This document shows, in pieces, positions 13,080-24,863 of a DNA stretch of 64,000 nt. Source of the DNA: Hyparrhenia diplandra (Eukaryota > Streptophyta > Magnoliopsida > Poales > Poaceae); the NCBI GenBank assembly GCA_015847255.1, contig JADLZK010007647.1, positions 558,001 to 622,000 of the forward strand, written 5' to 3'. A program made the translations under genes and the position numbers. A model generated the notes under the pieces. That model searched no databases and was not told the origin of the DNA. It saw nothing but the letters and a program-made list of their open reading frames with translations. Positions within the stretch are counted from its first letter, which is position 1; the number at the start of each line of letters is the position of its first letter.

Positions 13080-13775
13080 CAAATGAGAACTTACCAACAA
13101 AAAGACATTAGCATTGGGAGAAAAGGAGGAAGGATGAACCACTGATGCAGAGGTTGTGGACAAGGATGCTTCATAGAGGTGGTTAGGATCCATGAACCAT
13201 TGCCCTGATGGAGGACGTGTCATAGTAATGGTGTTAATTGAATGCATTCACAAGAAGTGATGGCCCATATGCAGGGTCACATGACCGTCGCTGAACTGCT
13301 GCAGCCTGCAATAGACCATCAACTCCTGTGGTGCCGTGGCGCCTCGACACAAGGACATGCGTCAGGGACCGAGAGCGCTGGTGTGGGCCGATTGGCATCA
13401 AGTGGCTGCCTGGCCAAGCTCTGGTACATGTACAAGGTGGAACGACACAACGGCATGGCTGTACGTGACAGCAGGATAAACTATTTCTGATACCTCTCTT
13501 GCTAAGCAATGTTGATATCCTAATTCCTTGCAAGAAAACCATACAAATGCATATACTATATAGTAGGTATATATCATCCTAGCTTCAACTCATTCAACTA
13601 TGATATTTATATAGAGCTCCAAAATGTCCTGGTGAGCTTCAAAAATACTGTTCGCGTGTCTATTATTTGTCCTATCAACATCATTCAATATTTCTTTTCC
13701 TGCATCTTTTTATGCTTACAGTTAATACACCAATAATTATATGGAAAGAATACAGAGATGAATGACGAGATACAC

Positions 13776-13830
13776 TTTTTTTTTTAGATAATAGACCAAA
13801 TTATCTCCAGCCTCTACCATCCTTCTGAAT
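13776..13830 (-). mobile_element. LINE 3'-tail fragment in module B1
   Basis: Poly-T at 13776-13785 followed by AGATAATAGACCAAATTATC and CCAGCCTCTACC resembles the 3' terminus of LINE-1 and LINE-2. The same fragment sits at the same place in B2 and B3, so it was inserted before module B was duplicated. Confidence 0.6.
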
Positions 13831-15351
13831 GATGAGATAGATGACAACAATAGGGTGTGCTTACAATATAGCCAAGGCATATATGGGATAAACTGAAGAT
13901 TTGCTAGGAGCTCTATGATTCTTCTGACCGGGCAGAAAGACTGCCCGGAAGAACCCATACTCTGTAGTGTCGGTGTCCTGTCATGATGGAACTCTGTTCT
14001 TCATCCATATCACTAACCGCTGGTTTGGCAGAAGGTCTGTAACTGGGAGCTGGAATTGATCACCTGGCAGGATGGCTATTATGAAGAACCCATCCATTCC
14101 ATCACCCAATGTGTTGGGTTGAACGTACTCTGTTCTTCGACCAAGTGGGTGTCCACTGGTTTTGCAGAAGGGCTAGAAGCAGGTATCCATTTGTCGTAGG
14201 ATTACGTATGAAGAACATCGACCACAAGAATTCCTCGAAAGAAAAAAAAAATCGGTCATACGGTTGGTCTGTCGGATTTTACTGAACACACAAAAGCATT
14301 TGAGTTGTGGTGGTTTCTGTTCTATTTCCCATTTAGCGCTACTTAGCAGAAAACACTGAATCTGCTAGTAGTCCCCGCCAGCCTGTGACTGGCCGTGTGT
14401 GCACACTTACGAGGTTTGTCTCATAGTGGCCTTCTTGACTACATGCCACTACACTCCCACTCGTAGTGACATCAAAGGCACCAATGATAGGCTGCATTAG
14501 CTGGTAGTGTGGCAGCTACATGAACTAGTCTCTACTAGCTAGTTGGGACCCCACAAAGTCGTGGATGTGGCCACAGGATTACCTATTCCTGATGTCTCCC
14601 ACGCTAAGCAGATTTGTAATTCTGGACAGAAAACTATCCATGCAACGACTTATCGGTATTATATGTATTATAACCTAATTCAGGTATTGCTATATATGTA
14701 GAGTTAGAGAGAGCTCCTGTAGCTCCAAATGTCCACGGCTCATGAGTTTCCAAAGTTTTGGTGCTCTACTTGTATTAATTAGAACTTGTCCTATCAACAT
14801 CAATCAATACCTTGTTAATTGTTATCTCTTCCATTTAACGTAGGGTCCTTTTATTTAACCTTCTGCTGTTCCAGTACATGCATGTGTGCTCGTCCATTCC
14901 TAATAATGTAATTTTTTTTTCTTTTTATGTGTATCGTACGTTAATCCATATCAGTCTCAACATCTACATCTTCTATTTAAGGAACCATGACAAAGCTTAC
15001 TTGTGTACATGGATGTCATTTGTTCCAGCGTTTTAGCATTGGGCCAAGTGAAAAACAAAAAGCTGAAACAAACATGCCATAAATTTCGCTTTGTAATGAG
15101 AACCCTATGGGCTTTGTAATGAGAACCCTATGTAGATAGTGTTCTTTAAAAACACATGGATTATGAAAATGCATGCTGCCTAGCAAAGCTTGTTCTTCTA
15201 ACACCAATGTTTTGGGTTTGTCTCGCTTTGCAGCCAGTCATCTCTTAGTTTAGAAAACTAAGGATGAGTCCCCGTCCGTGGTGTTAAACAGCGTTGTGGT
15301 TTGCCGTGTGCACCACACCTGGGCAGTTTCGCTATTAGAATCTTGGTTTGT

Positions 15352-16124
15352 TTGTTTTTTTTTCTCAAAAATGCAGGAGGACTGCGCTTCATTACATTAA
15401 GATGAGAATAAAGGGCAAGTGCCCGAACAACACCCCACACAACACACACTCACGCCAACACAGTTCTAAGATTACAATCGCGCCGGTGACATGAAAAAAA
15501 AAACAAGACGACCACAACCACACACACCAGAGAGGAGGGCAGCCAAGAAAGACAGCCCTTGAGCCCCAGCCGTAGACCACAAGTAACACTCTTCGGTGGC
15601 TAAGCTGAGCGCACCAACAAGGTTAGGGGCAGCTCCATCGAATACACATTCATTACGATGGTTCCAAAGAATCCAGGATTGTACAAAGAATCCAAGCTCC
15701 AAGAATAATAAGTGAGTTAACTCCTCGCCTTATCAATGACCAAGCAAGGAAGGATAGCTCTGTAGGCTGAGGGGACAGGATTTGAAGACCGACTTGTACG
15801 AACAAATTGAACCAAAAATCTCTTGCCACTAGTACAAACAGCAGCTGCCCCTGATGTGTTCACATTAGGGGCGGCGGCTGAGACAACCGCCCCCTAATGT
15901 GGATGAACATTAGGGGCGCTTGTTTAGGGGTGGCTGGGAAAACCGCCCCTAGAGTCCATCACCAGCCACCCCTAATGTTGCTCAATGTAGTAGTGTGAAA
16001 CATGCAGTGAACAAGGAGATGGTCAATAGTCTCCTCTTCTTGGTTACACAGGGGACAATACTCAGGATGAGTTAAGCCACGACGTGCCAGGTGATCAGCA
16101 ATCCAGCACCTATTAGTGTGCAAC
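15352..16124 (-). mobile_element. LINE-3: 5'-truncated LINE (zf-RVT end only)
   Basis: Minus-strand fragment of a LINE unlike LINE-1 and LINE-2 at its 3' end. Its 3' end is the poly-T near 15355-15362. Translation of 16130-15995 gives TNRCWIADHLARRGLTH and CPLCNQEEETIDHLL ending in VHCMF, a zf-RVT domain. After a MITE it continues ARDFWFNLFVQVGLQILSPQ and WILWNHRNECVFDGA, the usual LINE ORF2 C-terminus. The direct repeat TCTTGGTTTGT at 15341-15351 and 16125-16135 is an 11 bp TSD. B2 and B3 lack it (GCTATTAGAAACTTGTTTTAG near 33720 and 58230). The element was dead on arrival because of its 5' truncation. Confidence 0.9.
15827..15995. mobile_element. Small non-autonomous CACTA-type MITE inside LINE-3
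   Basis: A 169 bp element with ends CACTAGTAC and GTAGTAGTG (inverted CACTACTAC) and internal inverted copies of CATTAGGGGCGG/CCGCCCCTAATG. It splits the LINE-3 zf-RVT frame between HCMF and ARDFWF. The flanks TCA and GCA on the coding strand look like a 3 bp TSD with one change. It is younger than LINE-3. Confidence 0.82.
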
Positions 16125-16135
16125 TCTTGGTTTGT

Positions 16136-17425
16136 AAATCAAGTTTTTCATCTTGTATAAGCCATGCTAGGGGGTGTTCCTAGTTATTTAAGATGCAACT
16201 GAGTTCTCCAAAGAAGCAACCTGTTGAACTAATTTTGGCACTGCCAAAGCACCAAATATAAAAAAACACTGTTTGTGCCAAATCGTACAGGCTAGCTAAA
16301 CAAAACCAGAAATTCACAGGTCCCCGATGAAAGCTAGATTTCAGTCTGTTCCAGGGCCCGAGCCTTTCTTGGCCTCACTATTATGGTCGTTGCTGGTACC
16401 TTCCATCTGTCTGTTCATTTCTACTGGAGGTCAAAGTTTGCTTATAGAACACATTGGAGTTTCCAGCTTGCCTCGAGAGTCTTGAACTCTTGTTCATCAA
16501 TGACCAACTTGACCTTTAGCTCTAACTTCGACAATGGAGTTCGCAATTTCCATGTTGCAACACTTAAGTCGTACAAAAATCTGTCATGCTTCTCGTGCCT
16601 ATAGAGGCTTGTGCTGGCAAACAGGTTAGATATATTATTGTTCCTTGGTACGTGCATAGATATGGGGCTAGGGCTCTACCGGGAGAAGGTGTTCGTAAGC
16701 GTGTTTGTGTTGAGAAATTATTGAGTAGAAGTATATATGCTGCGGCACTAGTAGTACTTTTGGTTGCACACAATTATATATGAAGGCATACCAAATGGCC
16801 CCATAGTTATATAGAGAATTATTAAGGTTTTCCAGCTGTGAAAACTTTAGGCCATGCAAAGCATAGGGTGTGTGTGCAGGTGCCAAATAAAGCAAACAAT
16901 ATGTATGAAAGAAAATTACATAGAAAGGTGAAGTGCTGATGAGTTCATCACGTTATTGTATACTTGTCTCTCCTCATGTGCTGAGTGCTGATACTATATA
17001 TTCCGAAGTTGAATCAATTAGCTAATAAGGTTCCATTCATGAATGTGTGTTTCCAGAAAAAAAAAAAAAAACCAGAAATTCTACTCCCTCCTTTCCATGT
17101 AATAAGTCATGTTTTCCCTTTTGTAAGTGTACCAAGATATAGAGTATGTCTAGATTTATAACGAAAATCATGAATCTAAATATAGGTTGGTACTCGGCTG
17201 TAATTTGTGATGCTTCTCATGCAGTCACATGCATATTGCAGCTTGTATTGGCAAGCAAGTTAGGCATATTCCACCATGCGTGCATGGATAAGGCGTCGAG
17301 ATTGTTTGATTTTGTGTTAGAAATAATTTTTGTGACAATCGTGATTTTTTTGCTGGCGGTTTTATGTATATAAGCTCCAATGTAAATAAAACTAGGGGCT
17401 TGGGATCTATAGAGAAAAATACAAT
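16136..17425. other. Region without a recognised gene
   Basis: The minus-strand frame 16657-16442 (71 codons, containing YDLSVATWKLRTPLSKLELK) looks protein-like but matches nothing I recognise and has no support from a second copy. A Stowaway-like half end, CTACTCCCTCC followed by AATAAGTCATGTTTT, is at about 17081-17120, without a clear partner end. Short blocks near 16606 and 17237 (GCTTGT..TGGCAA..AGTTAG) are related to each other. I see no other structure. Confidence 0.4.
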
Positions 17426-17440
17426 ATATGTTCTGATAAA
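17426..17440. repeat. LINE-2 target-site duplication, left copy
   Basis: ATATGTTCTGATAAA (15 bp) abuts the poly-T 3' end of LINE-2 and is repeated exactly at 24849-24863. Confidence 0.92.
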
Positions 17441-17459
17441 TTTTTTAGATAATGAATAA

Positions 17460-20400
17460 TACAATCCGGCCTCTACATCCAGAGATGTACACAGCCAATT
17501 ATTACAGAGGTCGAGAACCAAAAATCCCCAAAATCTTTAAACTAGACATGGAAATTATAACAAACGGAAAAAAATGTTTCCACCCTCTATTAGAAACTTC
17601 TAAAGCAACCATCTCTAAACGCTTGCTCGGACACACGAGGGCTTCCTTTGTTTGTTCAAGATGCATTTGCAAACTGGGCCGAGGCGTAGCCAATAAGCTC
17701 CCCCGAAGATAACTTTTGCATAATAGAGTTAGATTTCAATTTTTTAAAAATCATGTCATGACGACATCTCCAGATTGCCCAGAAAAGAGCAGCCACACCA
17801 ACCCAAAGCGGAGGCTTAGCCCGCTTATGCTGATTACTAAGCCAAGTACCAAACATATGGTTTACAGAAACAGGTTGTGTTAGATTCGTAGCATAGAAAA
17901 TAATCCTCCAAATCATCTTGGCAAAAAAGGGTCAAAAAGAGATGTTGAATCGTTTCATTCGAATTACAACATTCGCATTTCTGACTCCCCTTCCCGTTCT
18001 TCCTAGCTAGATTGTCTTTTGTCAAAATGACACCTTTTTTGGACAAACGAGGAGGAAGATTTTTATTTTTAGAGGTATTTTCCATTTCCAGATCCTCCTA
18101 TGTTGTAATGGTGGATTTGTATCTATAACATCAAGATACATGGACCGGACGAGAGAAAAGTCCAGACTTGGATAAGAGCCATTTAAAATAGTCCTTTCCA
18201 TCCTCGAGTCACATTAGAGGCATTGCTACAAGGCCAAGCCAATCCAAGAGGTTATTATCCACCAAAGCTCTCCTAAAGAAATATTGAGGGGGTTTGAGGA
18301 CATAACTTTGGAAATCTGTTGCATGACGATCCCTAGCCATATTATATAAGCTCGGGTATCTAAGTTTGAGAGGCTTATCACCTAACCAAGTATCATCAGA
18401 AACTTGTAATGGTTCCATCTTTTATTATAAAACAACCTTTAGCAAGCACCTCATCTTTGATATGCATGAGGCTTCTCCAAAAATGAGAGTCATTTGGTTT
18501 TTGGGTGATACTTGGGCTAGAGACTTGGAATGCAAATATTTATTCCTAAGCAAAGATTGCCAGGTGCCATTTGTATTTATAAGATTAACAATCCATTTGG
18601 CTAATAAACATTTGTTTTTTGAATATGCAAATCAAGAATTCCAAGACCACCTTGATCCTTGGGGCGAAATAAAATATAACCATTTAGCAAGTTTATATTT
18701 ATGTCTACCTGTAGACCCTTGCCGTAAGAATTTTGGAATCTCAAAAAGGACATCATGAACATTGGGAGACCGCTTAAGACTGAATTTAATAATACAAGTC
18801 TTCCCCCATAGGACAGGTACTTAGCTTTCCAAAGAAGTTTTTTTTTGTTCGAAGCGTTCCTCCGCTTTGCTCCATTACGAGTTTAGAAGTTGTCTATGGT
18901 GCATTGGGATACCTAAATATCTAAAAGGATATACCCCAGCCGCACAACCAAAGAGTGTAGTATAATAATGTTCCATCTCTTTGGCGGCACCATAACAGAA
19001 GATTTCGCTTTTATGAAAATTGATCTTGAGACCCGAGAGTTGTTCAAAAACACACAACAAAAGTTTCAAATTTTTTGCTTGTTCGGGGTCATGATCTAAA
19101 AAGATGATGGTATCATTTGCATATTGTAAAATAGATAAGCCATCATCGATCGGGTGTGGAATAACCCCTCTTATTTGACCATCGGCTTTTGCTCTATTAA
19201 TAAGAAGAGCTAGCATATCAAGAACGATGTTAAACAAGATTGGCGACAAAGGATCACCTTGTCTAAGGCCCCGTTTGGTCCGAAAGTAGGGGGCCAATGT
19301 CGTCATTAACTTTTACCCCTACACTCCCACTTGTGACCATGTTTTGGACCCATCTACACCATTTGGAGGAAAACCCCTTCATGCGAAGCGTTTGCTGTAG
19401 GAAAGACCATTTAACTTTGTCATAGGCCTTTTCAAAATCAATTTTAAAAATGACCCCATTCCTTTTTTGGTATGTAATTCATGGATAGTTTCGGTGTAGA
19501 ATAACTACTCCTTCCATGATATTCCTACTGTGCATGAAAGCCGATCGAGTCGGACTCACAAGTCCTGTCTTAGCTACTTTATTCGATCCGTTAGTTCCCA
19601 CCTTCGTGAAAATTTTGAAACTAACATTAAGGACACAAATTGGTCTATATTTTGAATAGTAGTAGCATTCCGAGTTTTAGGGATAAGAGAGATAATTCCG
19701 AAATTGAGACTAAAAAGATCTAGATTCTCATTGTGAAATTCATAGAACATGGACAGAAGATCATCCTTGATAAGCTCCCAAAATACTTGATAGAATTCAG
19801 CATGAAAACCATCAGGTCCTGGAGCTTTATTGTGTTCCATTTGGAAAATAGCTTCCCTCACTTCAGAATGAGTGAATTCAGCGATGAGAATATCATTCTC
19901 CTCTGGGGTAACTTGTGGAATATCTGAAATATGATTTTCCAACAAAGTCACCTCGACCTTTCAGTGCACCAAAGAGGTTTTTATAATAATTTGTAATGTG
20001 ACTTTTGAGACGGTCATTACCAATAACAACACCTTGATCATTTTCAAGTCTATTAATATGTTGTTTTCGATGCTTCCCATTAGCCACTAAGTGAAAGAAC
20101 CTAGTGTTAGCATCACCCTCTAATAAGGACTTAACCTTGGCTCTCTCATACCACTTTAATTCCTCTTCCCTCAAAAGAGAAACTAAGCGTTCTTTTAGGT
20201 AATGCTTAAAATTGATCTCTTGATCAGAAAGACAAACAGTCTCCACTTTTTTATCTAGCTCTTGTAAAAGGCTTAGAAGAGTTTTCTTCTCTTTCTTATA
20301 AGTTCCAGGGTATTTGCTGCCCACCCTCTAAGATATTGTCTTAGTTTCGAATTTTGGCTTGCCAACATTCTAAGGGATTGGTACTGAAAATTTCAGATTG

Positions 20401-21184
20401 CCAAACATTTGCAACCATATCATAAAACCCTTCCCTTAATAGCCATCCCCTTTCAAATCTGAATGGTCTAAACGTGGTCTGATGTGTTGAGGCGGCGGTG
20501 TTAATAACTAGGGAGTATGGTCGAAATATTCGATCCCTAGACTCCACCACGGTTAGAGGGAATTGAATCTCCCAACTGCATCGGCTAAGACTCTATCAAG
20601 CTTTTCAAGGGTGGGATTGTCCCCGTGTCCGGACCAAGTGAATTGGCGCCGACATGAAGATTTCTCTCGAGATCAAGAGAATTAATGACCGCATTAAAAG
20701 GTTCGCCATTTGGAGTCAAAGTCCCCTGTGCTTTTTGTCGTTAGGGTTTCGTGATAATATTAAAGTCCCCTCCAATAATATACGGAAGGTTCTCTTTTGA
20801 GCAAGTATTAGCTAGCTCCGCGAGGAAAGCACTTTTGTTTTGATATTGTGCCGGTCCATAAATAGAATAAAGGACAAACTTGAAATCATTTGCTTTTAAA
20901 CGCAAAGTGAATTTCACATAGAAATCACCCTCATCAATGGCTCCAATATCAAAAACTAACGTGTCAACTCCAAGTAGAATACCCCCAGATCTACCATATG
21001 GAGCCATAGCATGCCATAAAAATCACCCTCCACAAAGGTTTTAAGAATATGATCCGGGAAGGAGTCCCTACCAGTTTCGTAAAGAGCAATAAAATTAATT
21101 TGCTCCTCCTTTACCATTTCCGCCAAAAATCTGTGTTTAGCCAAGTCGGCAAGACCCTCGCTATTCCGTAAAAACTCCTTTCAT
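17460..21184 (-). pseudogene. LINE-2 ORF2 (endonuclease, reverse transcriptase, zf-RVT)
   Basis: The start ATG (21184-21182) overlaps the ORF1 stop as ATGA. It reads MKGVF, then a 1-base frameshift near 21172, then a typical endonuclease N-terminus (GLADLAKHRFLAEM). Endonuclease continues at 21007-20741 (IGGDFNI). A basic linker lies at 20324-19893, reverse transcriptase at 19951-19574 (NKAPGPDGFHAEFYQVFWEL) and 19306-18875 (TKRGLRQGDPLSP), and zf-RVT at 18085-17837 (LTKDNLARKN, CECC, ETIQHLF). The active-site motif reads YAND rather than YADD, with Asn at 19117-19115, which should abolish catalysis. Several frameshifts also separate the blocks. Confidence 0.88.
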
Positions 21185-24100
21185 TTTAAACTTACTTTGG
21201 ATGGAGTTTTAGGCTTTTTGGGAACTTCGGACTTATTATATTTTTTCCTACGCTGGACCGGAGACAAATCAATAATATGATCATTCTCCACAAATTGCGA
21301 GTTCTCATTTAAATTTCCACAAACGTGTTTTAGAACTGCGTCCAGACGTTCTTCCCTTTCATCATCACTAGCGACATCATTAAATCTAGGTTTTGAGTGC
21401 TTCAAATTTGCACTAAGAACCATTCTATCAACCTCTAAATTTTTAGTAGTAACAACATCAGAGGAAGAAAGGTCGATGCCTACCCTACCAAGTTTTGAAA
21501 AAATAACAGAATCTGAAAAACTAGAGAAAGAGGTACCTAAAATTTCGAGGTTCTTTTTCTTAGCCATCCTTTCTGTCTTGCATAGGGTGTGCTCGTCCCC
21601 GACGTGGTGCATTTCTTTGGCTCCGTCGAAGCTGAGAAGAAGGGAGAACCGCCCTGGCCCCAACCGTCGCAAGGTCGGTACCGGGGCAGTCCCCGCCAAC
21701 ACCACCGCTGCTCCAGTGACCACCGTGTCACCTGCAGTGGCGTTGGCCGGCTTATCGACGACCACACTAGCGACCGCCGAGTCCGAAGAAAGATCCGGTG
21801 GCAGAACCACAACAGCGACCGCCCGCCACTCCTCGCCATCGCCCCCAGTAGTAATAGCTGGCTCATCTTTGTTGTCGATCGCCTGTGTGATCCCTTGCAC
21901 AACAGGGCTGGCATCGTCGGCGACCACCACACCAGCGATCATCGAGACCGAAGAAAGTTCGGTGATGGAACCACAACAGCGGCTGCCTCGCTGTCGCCCT
22001 CAGCAGTAACTGGCTCACCGTCAATGTCGACAGTCACCCGCGCGATCCCTTGCACAACAGGGATGGCATCGGCTGCATCATCCATCTTCACCACATCTCC
22101 ATTCGCATCCACAGCCACTAGGACAGCCGGCTGCTCATACGGTTCAGGAAGCAGGTGCCCCACATCGCCGTCGCAGCACTAGGCTGCTGTACAACATCAT
22201 TGACAGCAGCGGCATTGGCTTCAAATGACGAGTGCCCAGCAGCTGCAGCCAACATGGTCGGTTGTCCAGGTGCAGCAGCGCAAGCAAGCTTTGCATCCTG
22301 CAGCTTTGTGGCCAAAGCACCATCCTCGGCTATGCTTCCAACCAAGTCAGTTGAAGGTATGTCCAAGATATGTCCCTCATCCATGGTATTCAGCGACGAC
22401 CCAGGGTATGAGAGCATAGGTAACCCCGCCAAACCTGCATGATCAAGCTGAAAAAGTCATTGTTACAAGCATCACTTCCCAGCCAAGGATGTTGTTTGAT
22501 TGGAGGAACTGTCAAAGAATTATAAATAGCTAACTCATCCCCAAACAAAGGTGAGTTCAGCGTCATATCCAGATTCTTCTCCTCCTCAACCAGAGATTTA
22601 AAACTAACAACTTCACTGAGCGTCTCACTTGCCAAAGAAGCTTGTTTATGAGGAGCACCACCATGTGACTGTGAGGGTAGAGAGCTAGACGAAGAAGAAG
22701 TGCCCTTCTCCGGGCCCTTTTGCTTCGGATAATTATCCTCCGCCTCTTTCATCTTCTTATCACCATCAAGATCTCTATCCTCATCACCAAAAAGATCATC
22801 ATCATCAAGATTAAAATCAGGTGCTGATTCTTCTAGCTTGAAATACAGGCGGTACAAGTCTCCTTTGACACAGACATGACCAAACGGTGGGATTTTTTTG
22901 GCATCCAAAACTGCTACCAGAATTCTAATTTCTCCAGTCCGGCGAAGGTGATGCACATCCACCTTTTGTGTTGCGCCAATCATCGTTCCGACAGCCCATA
23001 AAGGTAAGAAAGAGCGGAGCAAACGAGGCACATTGGTAACCGTCACCCAAACTTTATCAAGCACTCTCATAAGCTTGACATCATCAACATACTCTTTAAT
23101 CAAAACAGTACCTTCCTTGTTTTTGGTAGTGAATGTCTCAATAGCCACCATGCGATCTAATTCCTCTTTGCTCGGGAAGGGAACAATGTAAGATTGGCCT
23201 CTCACTTCCTGCACCTCCCATTGCCAATGCACAGGAATAATTCTTGATAATTCAGAAAGCAGTAAGGAAGGTGGAACCTCACCGGTTTGCACCGTGATTA
23301 GAGCTGCTACTGAGTTCTGAACAGAAGACACAATGTCATTGTGGTTGGCTGCTTGAATTTCAAAAAATCCCATGCCATCTTCAAGAGCACCGCAGTAAGC
23401 AACCGAAGGTTTTGGCCCGCGCAACAGCGGACATTGGTTTGCGTAGTGCTCTTGCAAGCAAATAACGCATTCCAAGTTCCCAGCACGCTTCCGCTTTGGC
23501 CTGTCCTGAACTTCGATTGCGTGACCACTTGATCCAGCCATTGTTGCTTCTTGGGCTGCCACGCCGAGGGTCAGCAGCCCCCACATTTGGAACATCAGCA
23601 GTGTGCCCAACGAGATTGTCATTATCGCGCCCGGCTGCACGATTGTTGCGTTGATCAGCAGCACCTCGCCCTCGCGCGGCAGCAGTACCACGCCCACCAT
23701 CAGCAGGAGTCCCGCGACCACGATCAGCTGCACCTTCGCGACCACGATCAGCTGCACCTCCGCGACCACGATCAGCTCCCAGTCCGCGACCAGTCCCGCG
23801 CCCATGGTCAACAGCCGTCCCGCGGTGCACCGCGACGCGGCCGCGATCTCCGCGCCCTTGAACAAGCGCGCCTCGTCCTTGTCCTGCCGCTCCACCCTGG
23901 TCCCGATCCCGCCACCACCGCGACCTTGCCCTCCGGCCATGAGAACGGTGTACGCATGGCCTTGGGAGAGAAGATCACCGGCGGCACCACCTGGGTTAAT
24001 GAGGCGGCGCTTAGGGTTTCCTTCGCTTGGGGTTGAGACAGGAGTTGAACGACGATCCTTCTTTGGCGAACCAGAACCCGTCGTAACTAAACAAGGGAAC

Positions 24101-24714
24101 GGGTCCGGCTCCACCAGGTGCGATAGCTCCACATCGGGTCGCCTTCACATCGGTCCCTCGACCCTGTTGCTTGAAGTTTGAAACTCCACCAAACAAGGAC
24201 CTGACTCCTGATAATTCGGCATCTTCAAAATTGTAGGAAAAAAATTCCCGAGCGTCGCCGACAGCGTCTTCCTCGGCGGCGGCAGTGGCCCTCTCCAGAG
24301 AGATTTCCATGGAGGCTTTGCCGGTCTAGGAGACGTAGGTATCGCCGGCCTTGGAGCCGGCAGCACCGCCGGCCTTGCCCTGGACATAATTCCGGTGGTG
24401 ATCGTAGGAGTAGAGCTGCCGGGGTTCTTGGCGACCATCAAATCCGCAAAGCTCGTGGCGAGAGATTCCGCATCACCAATGAACTCGCACTCAGAATCTG
24501 AATCAGAGTCCCAGAATTTGCCTTGAACCGGTTGCGGCTTCATCGAGGAGAAACGAACAAGGTCCTCGAAAATAGCCCGATGCTTCACTGCTTCAAGATC
24601 GAGGTTGGGTGGTGGATCCTTCGCCGTGATCCTCCGCAACGCCTTCTTGACGGAGAGCGAGATGGTGACCGCTGGCATCACCCATACGGATAGGATGACA
24701 GCAGTGACCAGCAA
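21181..24714 (-). pseudogene. LINE-2 ORF1 (gag-like RNA-binding protein)
   Basis: The N-terminal part probably lies at 24714-24300 (acidic tract DSDSDSECEF) and continues at 24310 as MEISLERATAAAEEDA. The open frame 24132-22390 contains a CCHC-type knuckle ECVICLQEHYANQC (about 23477-23436) and a DUF4283-like region at about 23290-22840 (WAVGTMIGATQKVD, GDLYRLYFKLE). Between about 23830 and 23560 the natural Arg/Gly-rich sequence (ADRGRGGAADRGREGAADRG) is in another frame, so the 580-codon frame crosses an out-of-frame Leu/Val-rich shadow there. A tail at 22432-22118 and 21942-21181 follows after further shifts and ends SLK, with the stop overlapping the ORF2 start. Confidence 0.85.
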
Positions 24715-24848
24715 TGGATGACCGGCTAAAGAGAAGTCGCCGGTGAGAGATTGCTTGCCGGTGCCATGAGGGCCACCGGGCGGTTGACGCTGGCTAGGTT
24801 ATCGCCGGGATGGATAGCATCCACGCGCTAAAGCACATCGCGGCGACC

Positions 24849-24863
24849 ATATGTTCTGATAAA
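24849..24863. repeat. LINE-2 target-site duplication, right copy
   Basis: Exact copy of 17426-17440. It continues with TGGTCATGAATAAAAACAA. Confidence 0.92.

Larger units (their letters stand above)
1..13640. repeat. Module A, copy 1 (interrupted dispersed repeat)
   Basis: Non-coding repeat that aligns over most of its length with 36360-42360. Shared landmarks include the GGCACAAAGGAGT start, the AACATGCATGCGTGCTTTGG block near 566 (36854 in copy 2), the TTATGCACCAGATGT block near 854 (39671) and the AATCATGTGATGCTTGACTT block near 9694 (41079). The two core anchors are near 49 and 1303; a further core occurs near 13485. LINE-1, a 2.3 kb solo LTR and a short TE-like piece at 12862-13079 are absent from copy 2 and so are insertions. 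Short open frames here, such as 920-1309, are not kept in the other copy, so I treat the module as non-coding. Its outer limits are approximate. Confidence 0.75.
13720..16360. repeat. Module B, copy 1
   Basis: It aligns with 28240-33760 and 56820-58265. Shared blocks are the LINE-tail fragment, CTCTGTTCTTCATCCA, CTGGTTTGGCAGAAGG, ATTTGAGTTGTGGTGGTTT, ACTCCCACTCGTAGTGACATC, the core anchor near 14580, CCTATCAACATCAATCAATA near 14790, and GCCATAAATTT...TTTGTAATGAGAACCCTATG near 15070. A 20-odd base stretch around GGGCTTTGTAATGAGAACC is directly repeated at about 15090-15130. A truncated LINE interrupts it at 15352. I see no conserved open frame. The right end is uncertain. Confidence 0.7.
17441..24848 (-). 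mobile_element. LINE-2: near full-length L1-type LINE
   Basis: A 7.4 kb non-LTR element in the same orientation and of the same family type as LINE-1, with the same domain order and 3' terminus (TTTTTTAGATAATGAATAAT, then CCGGCCTCTACATCC). A perfect 15 bp TSD flanks it. Its frames are longer than those of LINE-1 (one of 580 codons) but are still broken by several frameshifts, and the catalytic reverse transcriptase motif is mutated. It is therefore probably younger than LINE-1 but inactive. Confidence 0.93.

Noticed and set aside
21476..22182. 177- and 197-codon plus-strand frames
   Set aside because: Antisense shadows of the LINE-2 ORF1 tail, which has clear LINE protein features on the minus strand.
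23551..24181. 161- and 192-codon plus-strand frames
   Set aside because: Antisense to the Arg/Gly-rich part of LINE-2 ORF1; low-complexity repeats keep several frames open.
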